In this document: positions 1-6,280 of the stretch, one piece after another
Layout: the number at the start of each line of letters is the position of its first letter
Numbering within the stretch: the first letter of the stretch is position 1
Assembly (NCBI GenBank): GCA_964621165.1
Contig: CAZULC010000020.1
Coordinates: forward strand, 1 to 29,774
DNA length: 29,774 nt
Source of the DNA: UMGS1696 sp964621165
Lineage (GTDB): Bacteria; Bacillota; Clostridia; Oscillospirales; CAG-272
Direction: 5' to 3'
The notes under the pieces: generated by a model
What the model saw: the letters and a program-made list of their open reading frames with translations, nothing else
What the model was told of the DNA's origin: nothing
Database searches by the model: none
Program-made: the position numbers and the translations under genes

Positions 1-101
1 CATTATACCATATTTTTTGGGGGGACTTCCTGTTTTGTTGTTGGTGGGGTTATATAATTTTAGCATATACAAACGAATTCATTTTTTTTTTGCAAAACCC
101 C

Positions 102-130
102 TTGACAAAGTCGGGAAAATGATGTATAAT
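102..130 (+). promoter_or_regulatory. Promoter of tRNA-Leu
   Basis: TTGACA at 102-107 and TATAAT at 125-130 are separated by 17 bases, a perfect housekeeping sigma-A promoter. Transcription would begin near 137, about ten bases before the tRNA. Confidence 0.9.
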
Positions 131-146
131 GTCAGCGTTGACTGAT

Positions 147-230
147 GCGGGTGTGGCGGAATTGGCAGACGCGCAAGATTCAGGTTCTTGTGGGGGCAAC
201 TTCGTGAAGGTTCAAGTCCTTTTACCCGCA
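147..230 (+). tRNA. tRNA-Leu (anticodon CAG)
   Basis: The acceptor arm GCGGGTG (147-153) pairs with TACCCGC (223-229), followed by discriminator A at 230. The anticodon stem CAAGA/TCTTG encloses the loop TTCAGGT, giving anticodon CAG, which reads CUG Leu codons. A long variable arm with a GCAA loop, as expected for class II Leu tRNAs, and a TTCAAGT T-loop are visible. The 3' CCA is not encoded, since TGA follows directly, so it must be added by tRNA nucleotidyltransferase. The gene is monocistronic, with its own promoter and a terminator downstream. Confidence 0.95.
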
Positions 231-288
231 TGATTTAATCCGGGCAGTATTTCTTATGAAGCGGCGCGGATTATTTTTTTTCACAAAA

Positions 289-322
289 AAAACGGTAATC
301 GTTTGACTACCGTTTTCTTTTT
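289..322. terminator. Bidirectional intrinsic terminator
   Basis: AAAACGGTA (289-297) and TACCGTTTT (308-316) form a stem with a ten-base loop. It is followed by a T-rich run on the plus strand and preceded by an A-run that becomes a U-tract on the minus strand. It can end both the tRNA-Leu transcript and the converging ATPase gene. Confidence 0.85.
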
Positions 323-357
323 TATATTTCTTTTTTATATTAATTAAAGGAAGAAAA

Positions 358-2187
358 TCACTCGCCGGACTTGACCAGCTTGATCATCCTCATGCGGTTT
401 ATGACGGCTTTCAGCTCCTGCTTTCGTGGAACGTCGAGGAACCTCTCGCAGGTGGTGAAGAACGATGAGAACACTATGTCCGCGCCTTCCCCGTCGATTT
501 TCGCGTACAGCTCGTCAATTATCCCGTCAATGTCAATTCGACTGTCCCTGTTCGCGGCTTCGAGGTACCGCAGCATGAACCCGAGGGAATACAGCTGACC
601 GGGAGTGATGATGTCGTGGAGTCCGCACACGTCTATTTTTTCGTCCCCGATTAGGATGAAGCCCGTGTCAAGCACCTCAAGCTTCTCCGTGCCGACGCCT
701 TCCGGGTATGAAGTGAAGCCGCCAGAGTATAAAGTCCTGCTCTGGTTCCAGTCCGCCGGGTCGGGGAGTGTTACGTTTACATCTGACGAAATCTCCTTCG
801 CGCACCCGCTCACGTCGTTGATCTTGTAGTCCTCCATCATGTAGATTTTGTCCGCCACCGCAAGGTACTCCCCGCTTCCTCCTATTACAAGAATTGTGGA
901 CACGCCGAGACGACTGTGCAGCTCGCTTACCCGGTCGGTGAATGGGGTGATTGGCTCTTTTTTAATGAGGGATTTCATCTTCGCGTCACGTATCATGAAG
1001 TTGGTCGCGCTCCGGTCCTCGTCAATCAGGAGAAGATGCGCCCCGCTGTCGACGGCTTCCATTATGTTTGCCGCTTGCGAGGTTGAGCCGGACGCGTGGT
1101 CGGTGGAAAAATCAGCTGTGTCGCCGCCGGGCAGCCATTTTATGAACGGGGAAATGTTCACGTGCTTCACGCTCCGTCCGTCCTCAGCCGAAATTGTCAT
1201 GGCGGACTCGTCCGTTATGCACATCTCCCGCCCGTCACCCAAGATATGGTTGTAAATCCCCGCAGAAATCGCGTCAAGAAGCGTGGACTTGCCCGAATAT
1301 CCGCCGCCAGTGATGACGGTAACGCCCTTTTTGATTCCCATGCCACGCACACCGCAGACCTCAATCTCGTCCTCAGGTGTGGATTTGAACGGAACAGCAC
1401 TCGACAGGGGTAAATCTGCCCGACTCTGACCCTTTTCAGCCTTAGCGCGGGGGAGTATGCTTCCGTTTGCCACAAATGCGCAGTATTCGCTCCCCTTCAG
1501 CCATGCGCGGATTGCAGACTGCCGGTCGGCAAGAGCTGTGGCTTCGGCAAAGGCGGCGTGGTCGAACTCCATGATGAAGTGGTCCACCGCGTAGGGCAGA
1601 TCCCGGCATAGCATAGTCGTGGCTTTTTTCAGGTGTCCGCGAGGGAGCTGAACCTGTATCATAATGCATAGGTTCATTCTCGGCAGCCGCTCAACCCCGT
1701 CGTCAAGCAGAAAAACCTTGATCCCCGAGCCGTTGCGGTAGCCCTTTTGGTGACGAATGGCGAAAAACGCGGAGTTTCTCTTCACTATCTCGCCGCCGGG
1801 TGTGCAGATGTAGTATTTTCCGTTTTCGTTTGCGGGACGGCTGCGGTTGTAAATCAGCGCGTTAATCTCGTCAATGTATTTTGTAAACCTCCGCAGGCAG
1901 AAGTCCGCCACCGCTTCCTCGTGCTCCTTCTTCGGCTCGTCAATCCCGAGGACAGAGCAGGGAATTGTAATCAACACGGTGGGCTTATCCTTCGCCAGCT
2001 TGTGGGTTTCGGATATCTCAAACCCGATGTCGTCGTTGTGGTAATAGGTCGCGTCGTGGTCCACATACGGCTGAATCCACGGGTTCGCAGGGACCGACAC
2101 GATCATTGCGCCGTCGTACATTTCCCAGTAGGTCGTGGTGTTCGCATTCATGGATGTCATTATTGTTTTAAGTCTCTTCACAGGCAT
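358..2187 (-). CDS. ABC-class P-loop ATPase (COG3044-type, ABC_ATPase family)
   Basis: 609 aa, predicted soluble ATPase of the ABC class that is not part of a transporter; no membrane segments are visible. The Walker A is GGGYSGKST at about 294-302, a signature-like SGSTSQA lies at 366-372, and the Walker B plus catalytic acidic stretch LLLIDEDRSATN lies at 385-396. These are hallmarks of this conserved but functionally obscure bacterial family. The first ~120 residues diverge from the commoner form of the family as I remember it. The ATG at 2187 follows GGAAAGAAGGA. A later in-frame ATG exists but has no ribosome binding site. No canonical promoter is visible just upstream. Expression probably depends on the leader promoter at 2522-2550, through two terminators. 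The cellular role is unknown; relatives are sometimes misnamed isopentenyl-diphosphate isomerase. Confidence 0.85.
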   Translation of the reverse strand: MPVKRLKTIMTSMNANTTTYWEMYDGAMIVSVPANPWIQPYVDHDATYYHNDDIGFEISETHKLAKDKPTVLITIPCSVLGIDEPKKEHEEAVADFCLRRFTKYIDEINALIYNRSRPANENGKYYICTPGGEIVKRNSAFFAIRHQKGYRNGSGIKVFLLDDGVERLPRMNLCIMIQVQLPRGHLKKATTMLCRDLPYAVDHFIMEFDHAAFAEATALADRQSAIRAWLKGSEYCAFVANGSILPRAKAEKGQSRADLPLSSAVPFKSTPEDEIEVCGVRGMGIKKGVTVITGGGYSGKSTLLDAISAGIYNHILGDGREMCITDESAMTISAEDGRSVKHVNISPFIKWLPGGDTADFSTDHASGSTSQAANIMEAVDSGAHLLLIDEDRSATNFMIRDAKMKSLIKKEPITPFTDRVSELHSRLGVSTILVIGGSGEYLAVADKIYMMEDYKINDVSGCAKEISSDVNVTLPDPADWNQSRTLYSGGFTSYPEGVGTEKLEVLDTGFILIGDEKIDVCGLHDIITPGQLYSLGFMLRYLEAANRDSRIDIDGIIDELYAKIDGEGADIVFSSFFTTCERFLDVPRKQELKAVINRMRMIKLVKSGE

Positions 2188-2237
2188 TCCTTCTTTCCGT
2201 AAGTGTGAATTTTTGTGGCAGTTATAACGGTTGACAA
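2178..2237 (-). CDS. Possible 19-codon upstream ORF overlapping the ATPase start
   Basis: A perfect AAGGAGG (complement of 2246-2252) sits 8 bases before a TTG at 2237. The TTG opens a 19-codon frame ending at TGA (2180-2178). That stop lies inside the first codons of the ATPase gene, in another frame. The Shine-Dalgarno is far stronger than the one next to the ATPase ATG and has no better start codon to serve. This suggests translational coupling: ribosomes finishing the short frame would reinitiate at the ATPase. The TTG start and coding status are inferred only. A sequencing or natural frameshift that once fused it to the ATPase frame is an alternative. Confidence 0.4.
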   Translation of the reverse strand: MSTVITATKIHTYGKKECL

Positions 2238-2305
2238 ATCTGTATCCTCCTTGAATTTTGATTTATCCGTTGTAACTTATATTTGAAGGACTTCCCACGA
2301 AAAAC

Positions 2306-2326
2306 AAAAAGCACCCCATCGGGCGC
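2306..2326 (-). terminator. Second leader terminator
   Basis: On the minus strand GCGCCC-GATG-GGGTGC (2326-2311) forms a six-base-pair stem with one G-U pair, followed by TTTTTGTTTT. It lies between the leader peptide gene and the ATPase gene, in tandem with the terminator at 2348-2370. Confidence 0.75.
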
Positions 2327-2347
2327 GTATCAGCCATGCAGACATAG

Positions 2348-2370
2348 AAAAAACACCCGACTCCGGATGC
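2348..2370 (-). terminator. First leader terminator
   Basis: On the minus strand CATCCG-GAGT-CGGGTG (2369-2354) forms a compact hairpin, immediately followed by TTTTTT (2353-2348). It begins 27 bases after the stop codon of the 27-codon leader peptide. Confidence 0.8.
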
Positions 2371-2396
2371 ACATGTCATTTTAACTTAATCAAGGC

Positions 2397-2480
2397 TCAA
2401 CCGCTGATTCTCTCAAGGATGGCACATGACGTCCGACAAATATAAGTATTACATCCGAACAAATATAAGTTTTTCATCAT
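2397..2480 (-). CDS. 27-codon leader peptide with three cysteines
   Basis: A short frame on the minus strand begins with two consecutive ATG codons (2480-2475) and ends at TGA (2399-2397). A perfect AAGGAGG (complement of 2486-2492) lies 5 bases from the first ATG and 8 from the second, so the second may be the true start. The peptide starts MMKNLYLFGC. Cysteines, all TGT, are at residues 10, 15 and 19 (C-x4-C-x3-C), and the end is ERISG. It has a strong dedicated promoter and is followed by two tandem terminators before the ATPase gene. I do not recognise the peptide. It could be an attenuation leader, a small signalling or modified peptide, or a regulatory ORF. The expression signals are strong; the function is unknown. 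Confidence 0.6.
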   Translation of the reverse strand: MMKNLYLFGCNTYICRTSCAILERISG

Positions 2481-2521
2481 AATCGCCTCCTTCGGCTGAA
2501 TTTACAGTTGACTGCTTTGTT

Positions 2522-2550
2522 AGTATAGCACATTCTTCATCACTTGTCAA
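2522..2550 (-). promoter_or_regulatory. Promoter of the leader peptide/ATPase unit
   Basis: On the minus strand TTGACA (2550-2545) and TATACT (2527-2522) are 17 bases apart. Transcription would start near 2515, about 35 bases before the leader peptide ATG. Confidence 0.85.
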
Positions 2551-2685
2551 TACTTGATTTTAACTTTTTTCAAAAAAATTTCAATAATGAGCATATATTC
2601 CATCCCCGTGAATATTTCTATATCGGAAGGCTGTGGCGCAAATAAAAAAATCTGTCGGAAAGTGTAGTAAAAACTGATAAAACTC

Positions 2686-2714
2686 TTGACGGAATGGCGA
2701 AAAAATTATATAAT
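2686..2714 (+). promoter_or_regulatory. Promoter of the surface protein gene
   Basis: TTGACG (2686-2691) and TATAAT (2709-2714) are 17 bases apart, upstream of the secreted protein gene. It diverges from the leader promoter on the other strand. Confidence 0.85.
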
Positions 2715-2782
2715 ATATGGTAGAATATTTGAGGGAAATAATTTTTACATGTGTGAAGCTCATCTTGATTGAGGAGAATTAT

Positions 2783-3619
2783 ATGAAAAAACTGATAGCC
2801 GGTATTCTTGCGATAATATTTTTGACGGTATCAATGTACGGCTCTGTTTCGGCGGCTGAGATTGACGCCGACGTCGGGGACGTTCTGTTTCATCAGGATT
2901 TTTCAGCGGAAATCGGCAAAGGTCTGGGCGAATACGGACTGCGGTTTGGTTCGGCCGGCTCACAACCTGAGGAAATGGCCTTATCGGACGGAAAACTGTA
3001 CCTGAAAACCGGAAACAGCAGGCTATACCTTCTTTTGGCCGACGTGGACAAGGCCGACACATTCACCGGCGAGTTTACTTTCCGCTTTGTGGAGCCGGAA
3101 AACAGCAACGCATACATAGCGTTCATGCTGACCTGTCGCGGGGATGAGCCGACAAACATCAGCTCGGTTGTAATCAGAGCCGGAGGAACGGTTGATGAAT
3201 TCAGCGAACCGACTGAAAAAATCAAGGCGGCAATATCGTCTGGAGAGACGGTGAACGTGAAAATTCCCATTGAATCGGGGGCGCTCAGCGAAATGACCCT
3301 GACCTCCGGCGGAGAGAGTTGCACTCTCAAGAGAAGCGACGTTCTTTTGGTGTCATCAGGCTCAAACGGGTTCATCATGCGCAATACAGGCGTAGAGCTT
3401 GACGAGATTTACATAGTTCACGGCGCACATTACGCTGTCAAAACCGGATACTATGCCGACGCATCCTACTCTGCCGCCGACGCCGAGAGGGAAATGAACG
3501 AAAGCTCCGGCGAATTCGCTCCTGAAACCGGTGAAGATGGAGCCGTACTTGCGTCTGTTCTGCTAGCCGTGTGTGCGGCTTTCTTCGGAAAAAGGCGGCG
3601 CGTCGGACTGCGGTTCTGA
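2783..3619 (+). CDS. Secreted cell-wall-anchored protein of unknown function
   Basis: 278 aa from the ATG at 2783, chosen because GAGGAG lies at 2771-2776 and a classic signal peptide follows: MKK, a hydrophobic core, then SVSAA near residue 25. An in-frame ATG at 2717 lies almost on the predicted transcription start and gives no signal peptide at the N-terminus. The mature part looks like a beta-rich extracellular domain, perhaps lectin or concanavalin-like, but I do not recognise a specific family. The C-terminus has APETG, a hydrophobic stretch and KRRR, the layout of a sortase sorting signal with a non-canonical motif. It has its own promoter and terminator, so it is monocistronic. The substrate or ligand is unknown. 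Confidence 0.75.
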   Translation: MKKLIAGILAIIFLTVSMYGSVSAAEIDADVGDVLFHQDFSAEIGKGLGEYGLRFGSAGSQPEEMALSDGKLYLKTGNSRLYLLLADVDKADTFTGEFTFRFVEPENSNAYIAFMLTCRGDEPTNISSVVIRAGGTVDEFSEPTEKIKAAISSGETVNVKIPIESGALSEMTLTSGGESCTLKRSDVLLVSSGSNGFIMRNTGVELDEIYIVHGAHYAVKTGYYADASYSAADAEREMNESSGEFAPETGEDGAVLASVLLAVCAAFFGKRRRVGLRF

Positions 3620-3643
3620 ACCGGATTGACAAATCAAACAAAT

Positions 3644-3679
3644 AAAACGGTGGAATGCCAACAAAATCTGCCGTTTTTT
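3644..3679 (+). terminator. Terminator of the surface protein gene
   Basis: AAAACGG (3644-3650) pairs with CCGTTTT (3671-3677), followed by more T residues and, after one A, a further T-rich run. Confidence 0.8.
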
Positions 3680-3731
3680 ATTTTTGCCGGCGAAGTTCAT
3701 ATTAAATTAACAAATATTTCTTATTTTGTTG

Positions 3732-3760
3732 TTGAATGAAGAACGGAAAAACTGTATATT
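3732..3760 (+). promoter_or_regulatory. Promoter of the hrcA operon
   Basis: TTGAAT (3732-3737) and TATATT (3755-3760) are 17 bases apart. The predicted start, near 3767, is just before the CIRCE operator, the usual arrangement for HrcA repression. Confidence 0.75.
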
Positions 3761-3771
3761 AATATCAGAAG

Positions 3772-3798
3772 TTAGCACTTAGAGCTTGCGAGTGCTAA
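3772..3798. promoter_or_regulatory. CIRCE operator (HrcA binding site)
   Basis: TTAGCACTT-N9-GAGTGCTAA matches the CIRCE inverted repeat (TTAGCACTC-N9-GAGTGCTAA) with one base changed in the left arm. It overlaps the predicted transcription start of the hrcA-grpE-GNAT-dnaK genes. HrcA, encoded next, would repress here and be released on heat stress. No second CIRCE was seen before dnaK or dnaJ. Confidence 0.95.
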
Positions 3799-3888
3799 AA
3801 GTTGAGGCGGCACCGCATGGTTCTGATGATGAAGATGCGCCTTGAAACCTTGCCAGCGGTATCATGAGTCAATTGGGAGGTGAATGGA

Positions 3889-5001
3889 ATGAAGAGCGGC
3901 AAAGATGAGCTTAGCGAAAGAAAAAAGCTGATTTTGAAAGCTATAATAGATTCACACGTGTTGAACGGAGAGCCGGTGGGAAGCAAAGCGCTTACCCAGA
4001 ACAAGCAGATTGCGTGCTCGTCTGCTACCATACGGAACGAAATGGCGGAGCTGGAAGAGCTTGGCTATCTCGAGCAGCCCCACGCGTCGGCCGGCAGAAT
4101 CCCCTCTGAGGCGGGCTACAGGTTCTATGTGGACTGGCTCATTGACAAGTACAACCTGACCCAGAACGAGATAGCGGAACTTCACTCATCCCTGAAACAG
4201 AAGGAATCGGAGCTTGACTCAATCCTGCAGGCGGCAATGAAGCTGGCCTCAAAGCTGACAAACTACACATCCCTTGCACTAAAGCCGAGACAGGCGAGAA
4301 TCACGGTTCAGCGGTACGAAATCATGCGGCTGGACGAGACAACGGCGGTTCTCATCATGGTAATCGGCGGCGTAATCAAGACGAAATACATCCACTCAAA
4401 CTACCGCATTCCCATAGAAGCGATGTCAAGGCTTGCGGCGGCTCTCAACGCTAAGGCGACTGACATAACGGCGGCGGAAATCACAATGCTGACCGTGATG
4501 GAGATGGAGCGGATGATGGGCGAGTACGACTACCTTGTAACCCCTGTGATCAAGACCATATGCGAGACCATAACGGTGTTCGACGGAGGAGAATTAAGCT
4601 TCGAGGGAATCAACCGGCTGCTGTCCTACCCCGAATACTACGACATGGACAGACTGAGGGAAATGCTGGCGCTGTTTGAAAAAAAGGAAACGCTGCTGGA
4701 ATTCCTATCGGATGAGACAAAAACCGACGGAAAGGTTCAGATTTACATAGGACGGGAGAACCTCGTGAAGGTCATGGATAACTCCACGCTGGTTTTCAAG
4801 ACAATCATGGACAGGGGAAAGCCGGTGGGAGCTATTGGAATCATCGGACCAACCCGCATGAACTACCGTCGGGTCATAGCCACAATCGACAGCCTGACTA
4901 AGGAAGTTACGGAAGAGCTGAACAGTCACTCGGACGGAATGAACGGCGGCGTAAGAGGCGGGACGGATGAGGACAACAAAAACGAAAACGAGATAAATTA
5001 A
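3889..5001 (+). CDS. hrcA: Heat-inducible transcription repressor HrcA
   Basis: 370 aa from the ATG at 3889, which has GGGAGG (3875-3880) eight bases upstream. A GTG at 3880 overlaps that ribosome binding site and is unlikely to be the start. The N-terminal winged-helix region (ERKKLILKAIIDSHV, then SSATIRNEMAELEELGYLEQPH and SAGRIPSEAGYRFYVD) is diagnostic of HrcA. The C-terminal half carries the GAF-like domain, with GPTRMNYRRVIATI near the end. Length fits the family (about 340-350 aa) with a short hydrophilic tail. First gene of the chaperone operon, directly after its own CIRCE operator. The gap to grpE is 18 bases. Confidence 0.96.
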   Translation: MKSGKDELSERKKLILKAIIDSHVLNGEPVGSKALTQNKQIACSSATIRNEMAELEELGYLEQPHASAGRIPSEAGYRFYVDWLIDKYNLTQNEIAELHSSLKQKESELDSILQAAMKLASKLTNYTSLALKPRQARITVQRYEIMRLDETTAVLIMVIGGVIKTKYIHSNYRIPIEAMSRLAAALNAKATDITAAEITMLTVMEMERMMGEYDYLVTPVIKTICETITVFDGGELSFEGINRLLSYPEYYDMDRLREMLALFEKKETLLEFLSDETKTDGKVQIYIGRENLVKVMDNSTLVFKTIMDRGKPVGAIGIIGPTRMNYRRVIATIDSLTKEVTEELNSHSDGMNGGVRGGTDEDNKNENEIN

Positions 5002-5019
5002 AACGGAGATATATAATTA

Positions 5020-5727
5020 ATGATGATTGACGAAAAAACAAAGGACAGTACGGAAACGGAAAAAACACCCGAGTCCGAGCTGAACGAACAAAAGGAACCC
5101 GCGCCTGAGGCGGAAAATCCGGAGTGCTGCGGCGGCAAACCCAATGAAGAATCGGACGCTGAGGCAAAGAATGAAAAGGACGTCAAAGGCGACGAATCAG
5201 ACAAGGCAGACAAGAGCGACAAGACGGATAAAAAAGACAAAAAAGGCGACGTAAAGAAGCTGAAAGTCGAGCTTGAGGCGGCAAACAAGGCTCTCGCTGA
5301 GGAAAAGAAGAAAACAGAGGATCTGAACGACAAATACCTTCGTCTGGCGGCTGAGTACGACAACTTCCGAAAGAGAAGCCAGACCGAGCGCAAAAACATC
5401 TACGGCGACGCGGTTAACGACACCCTCAAGGGAATCCTTCCTATAATAGACAACCTGAGATACGCAGAGAAGTATTCCGGCGGCGACAGCGAAAAGGTGG
5501 CTGAGGGAGTGAATCTGATTCTCGGCAAGCTTCCCGAAACCCTCGAGAAAATCGGAGTGGCGGCATACGGCGAGGTCGGAGAAAAATTCGATCCGGCTCT
5601 GCACAACGCTGTGATGCATGTGGAAGATGAAAGTCTCGGAGAGGGAGAAATCGTCGAGGTTCTCCAGCAGGGCTACAAATACGGCGACAAGGTTCTCCGC
5701 TACGCTATGGTAAAGGTGGCAAACTGA
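5020..5727 (+). CDS. grpE: Nucleotide exchange factor GrpE
   Basis: 235 aa cochaperone that drives ADP release from DnaK. Residues 1-80 are a very charged, disordered Glu/Asp/Lys stretch. A long coiled coil follows (KLKVELEAANKALAEEKKK), then the family core EYDNFRKRSQTERK and the C-terminal beta domain with EKFDPALHNAVMH and GYKYGDKVLRYAMVKV. Two consecutive ATGs (5020 and 5023) could each be the start, with GGAG at 5005-5008. The TGA stop shares bases with the ATG of the next gene (TGATG), implying coupled translation of the acetyltransferase. Confidence 0.95.
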   Translation: MMIDEKTKDSTETEKTPESELNEQKEPAPEAENPECCGGKPNEESDAEAKNEKDVKGDESDKADKSDKTDKKDKKGDVKKLKVELEAANKALAEEKKKTEDLNDKYLRLAAEYDNFRKRSQTERKNIYGDAVNDTLKGILPIIDNLRYAEKYSGGDSEKVAEGVNLILGKLPETLEKIGVAAYGEVGEKFDPALHNAVMHVEDESLGEGEIVEVLQQGYKYGDKVLRYAMVKVAN

Positions 5728-6248
5728 TGGCAGTCGAGGGAATCCCTCAGCCGGACATTATCAGAATCGACGACAATCTCCGCCTGAGTAAATATGACGG
5801 AAACTACCTGACCGGACTGCCGTGGTACAGGGACGAGGTTGTGTACTACAACTCCGAAGGAATCACGGACAAAAGTAAAATCCCCGACGAAAATTACGTC
5901 AAGGGAATGTATGACTGGTTCGAAACAAACGGCAGAAGCGAGATGTACTTCATCGAAGTCAAGGAAAACGGAAACTTCATACCCATAGGCGACGCGGCAC
6001 TGCAAAAGGAAAACCTGCCGATAGTCATAGGCGTGGGGGAATACAGGAGCAGGGGAATCGGAAAAGCTGTTCTGACTACCCTTGTGAACCGGGCAAAGTC
6101 CCTCGGCTGGGATAAGCTGACGGACGTGAAGATTTTCAAGTACAACACCGCTTCCCAGCACCTCTACTCCTCCTGCGGATTCAAGCGTGTCGGAGAGGAC
6201 GAGCGATATTTTATCTACGAAAAAACAATAAATCAAGGCAAAAATTAA
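5727..6248 (+). CDS. GNAT-family N-acetyltransferase inside the chaperone operon
   Basis: 173 aa. The acetyl-CoA binding motif A is visible as GVGEYRSRGIGKAV at about 102-115, and the C-terminal NTASQHLYSSCGFKR at 140-154 is the usual motif B end. The gene starts in the grpE stop codon (TGATG) and ends 32 bases before dnaK, so it is co-transcribed and translationally coupled to grpE. The substrate is not predictable. Candidates are a protein N-terminus or lysine, a small amine, or a ribosomal protein. Its position is unusual, because grpE and dnaK are normally adjacent. No sign of foreign base composition. Confidence 0.85.
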   Translation: MAVEGIPQPDIIRIDDNLRLSKYDGNYLTGLPWYRDEVVYYNSEGITDKSKIPDENYVKGMYDWFETNGRSEMYFIEVKENGNFIPIGDAALQKENLPIVIGVGEYRSRGIGKAVLTTLVNRAKSLGWDKLTDVKIFKYNTASQHLYSSCGFKRVGEDERYFIYEKTINQGKN

Positions 6249-6280
6249 ATTTAACATAAACATCATTCAGGAGGCATATT

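Larger units (their letters stand above)
2275..2470. repeat. Direct repeat in leader peptide gene with an inverted copy before the ATPase
   Basis: Read on the minus strand, ACTTATATTTG occurs twice inside the leader peptide gene (2470-2460 and 2447-2437), within ~19-20 base direct repeats at 2451-2470 and 2429-2447. Its exact 11-base complement, CAAATATAAGT, occurs once at 2285-2275, downstream of both terminators. In the RNA either upstream copy could pair with the downstream one. Pairing strength is modest because the element is AT-rich. Confidence 0.6.
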
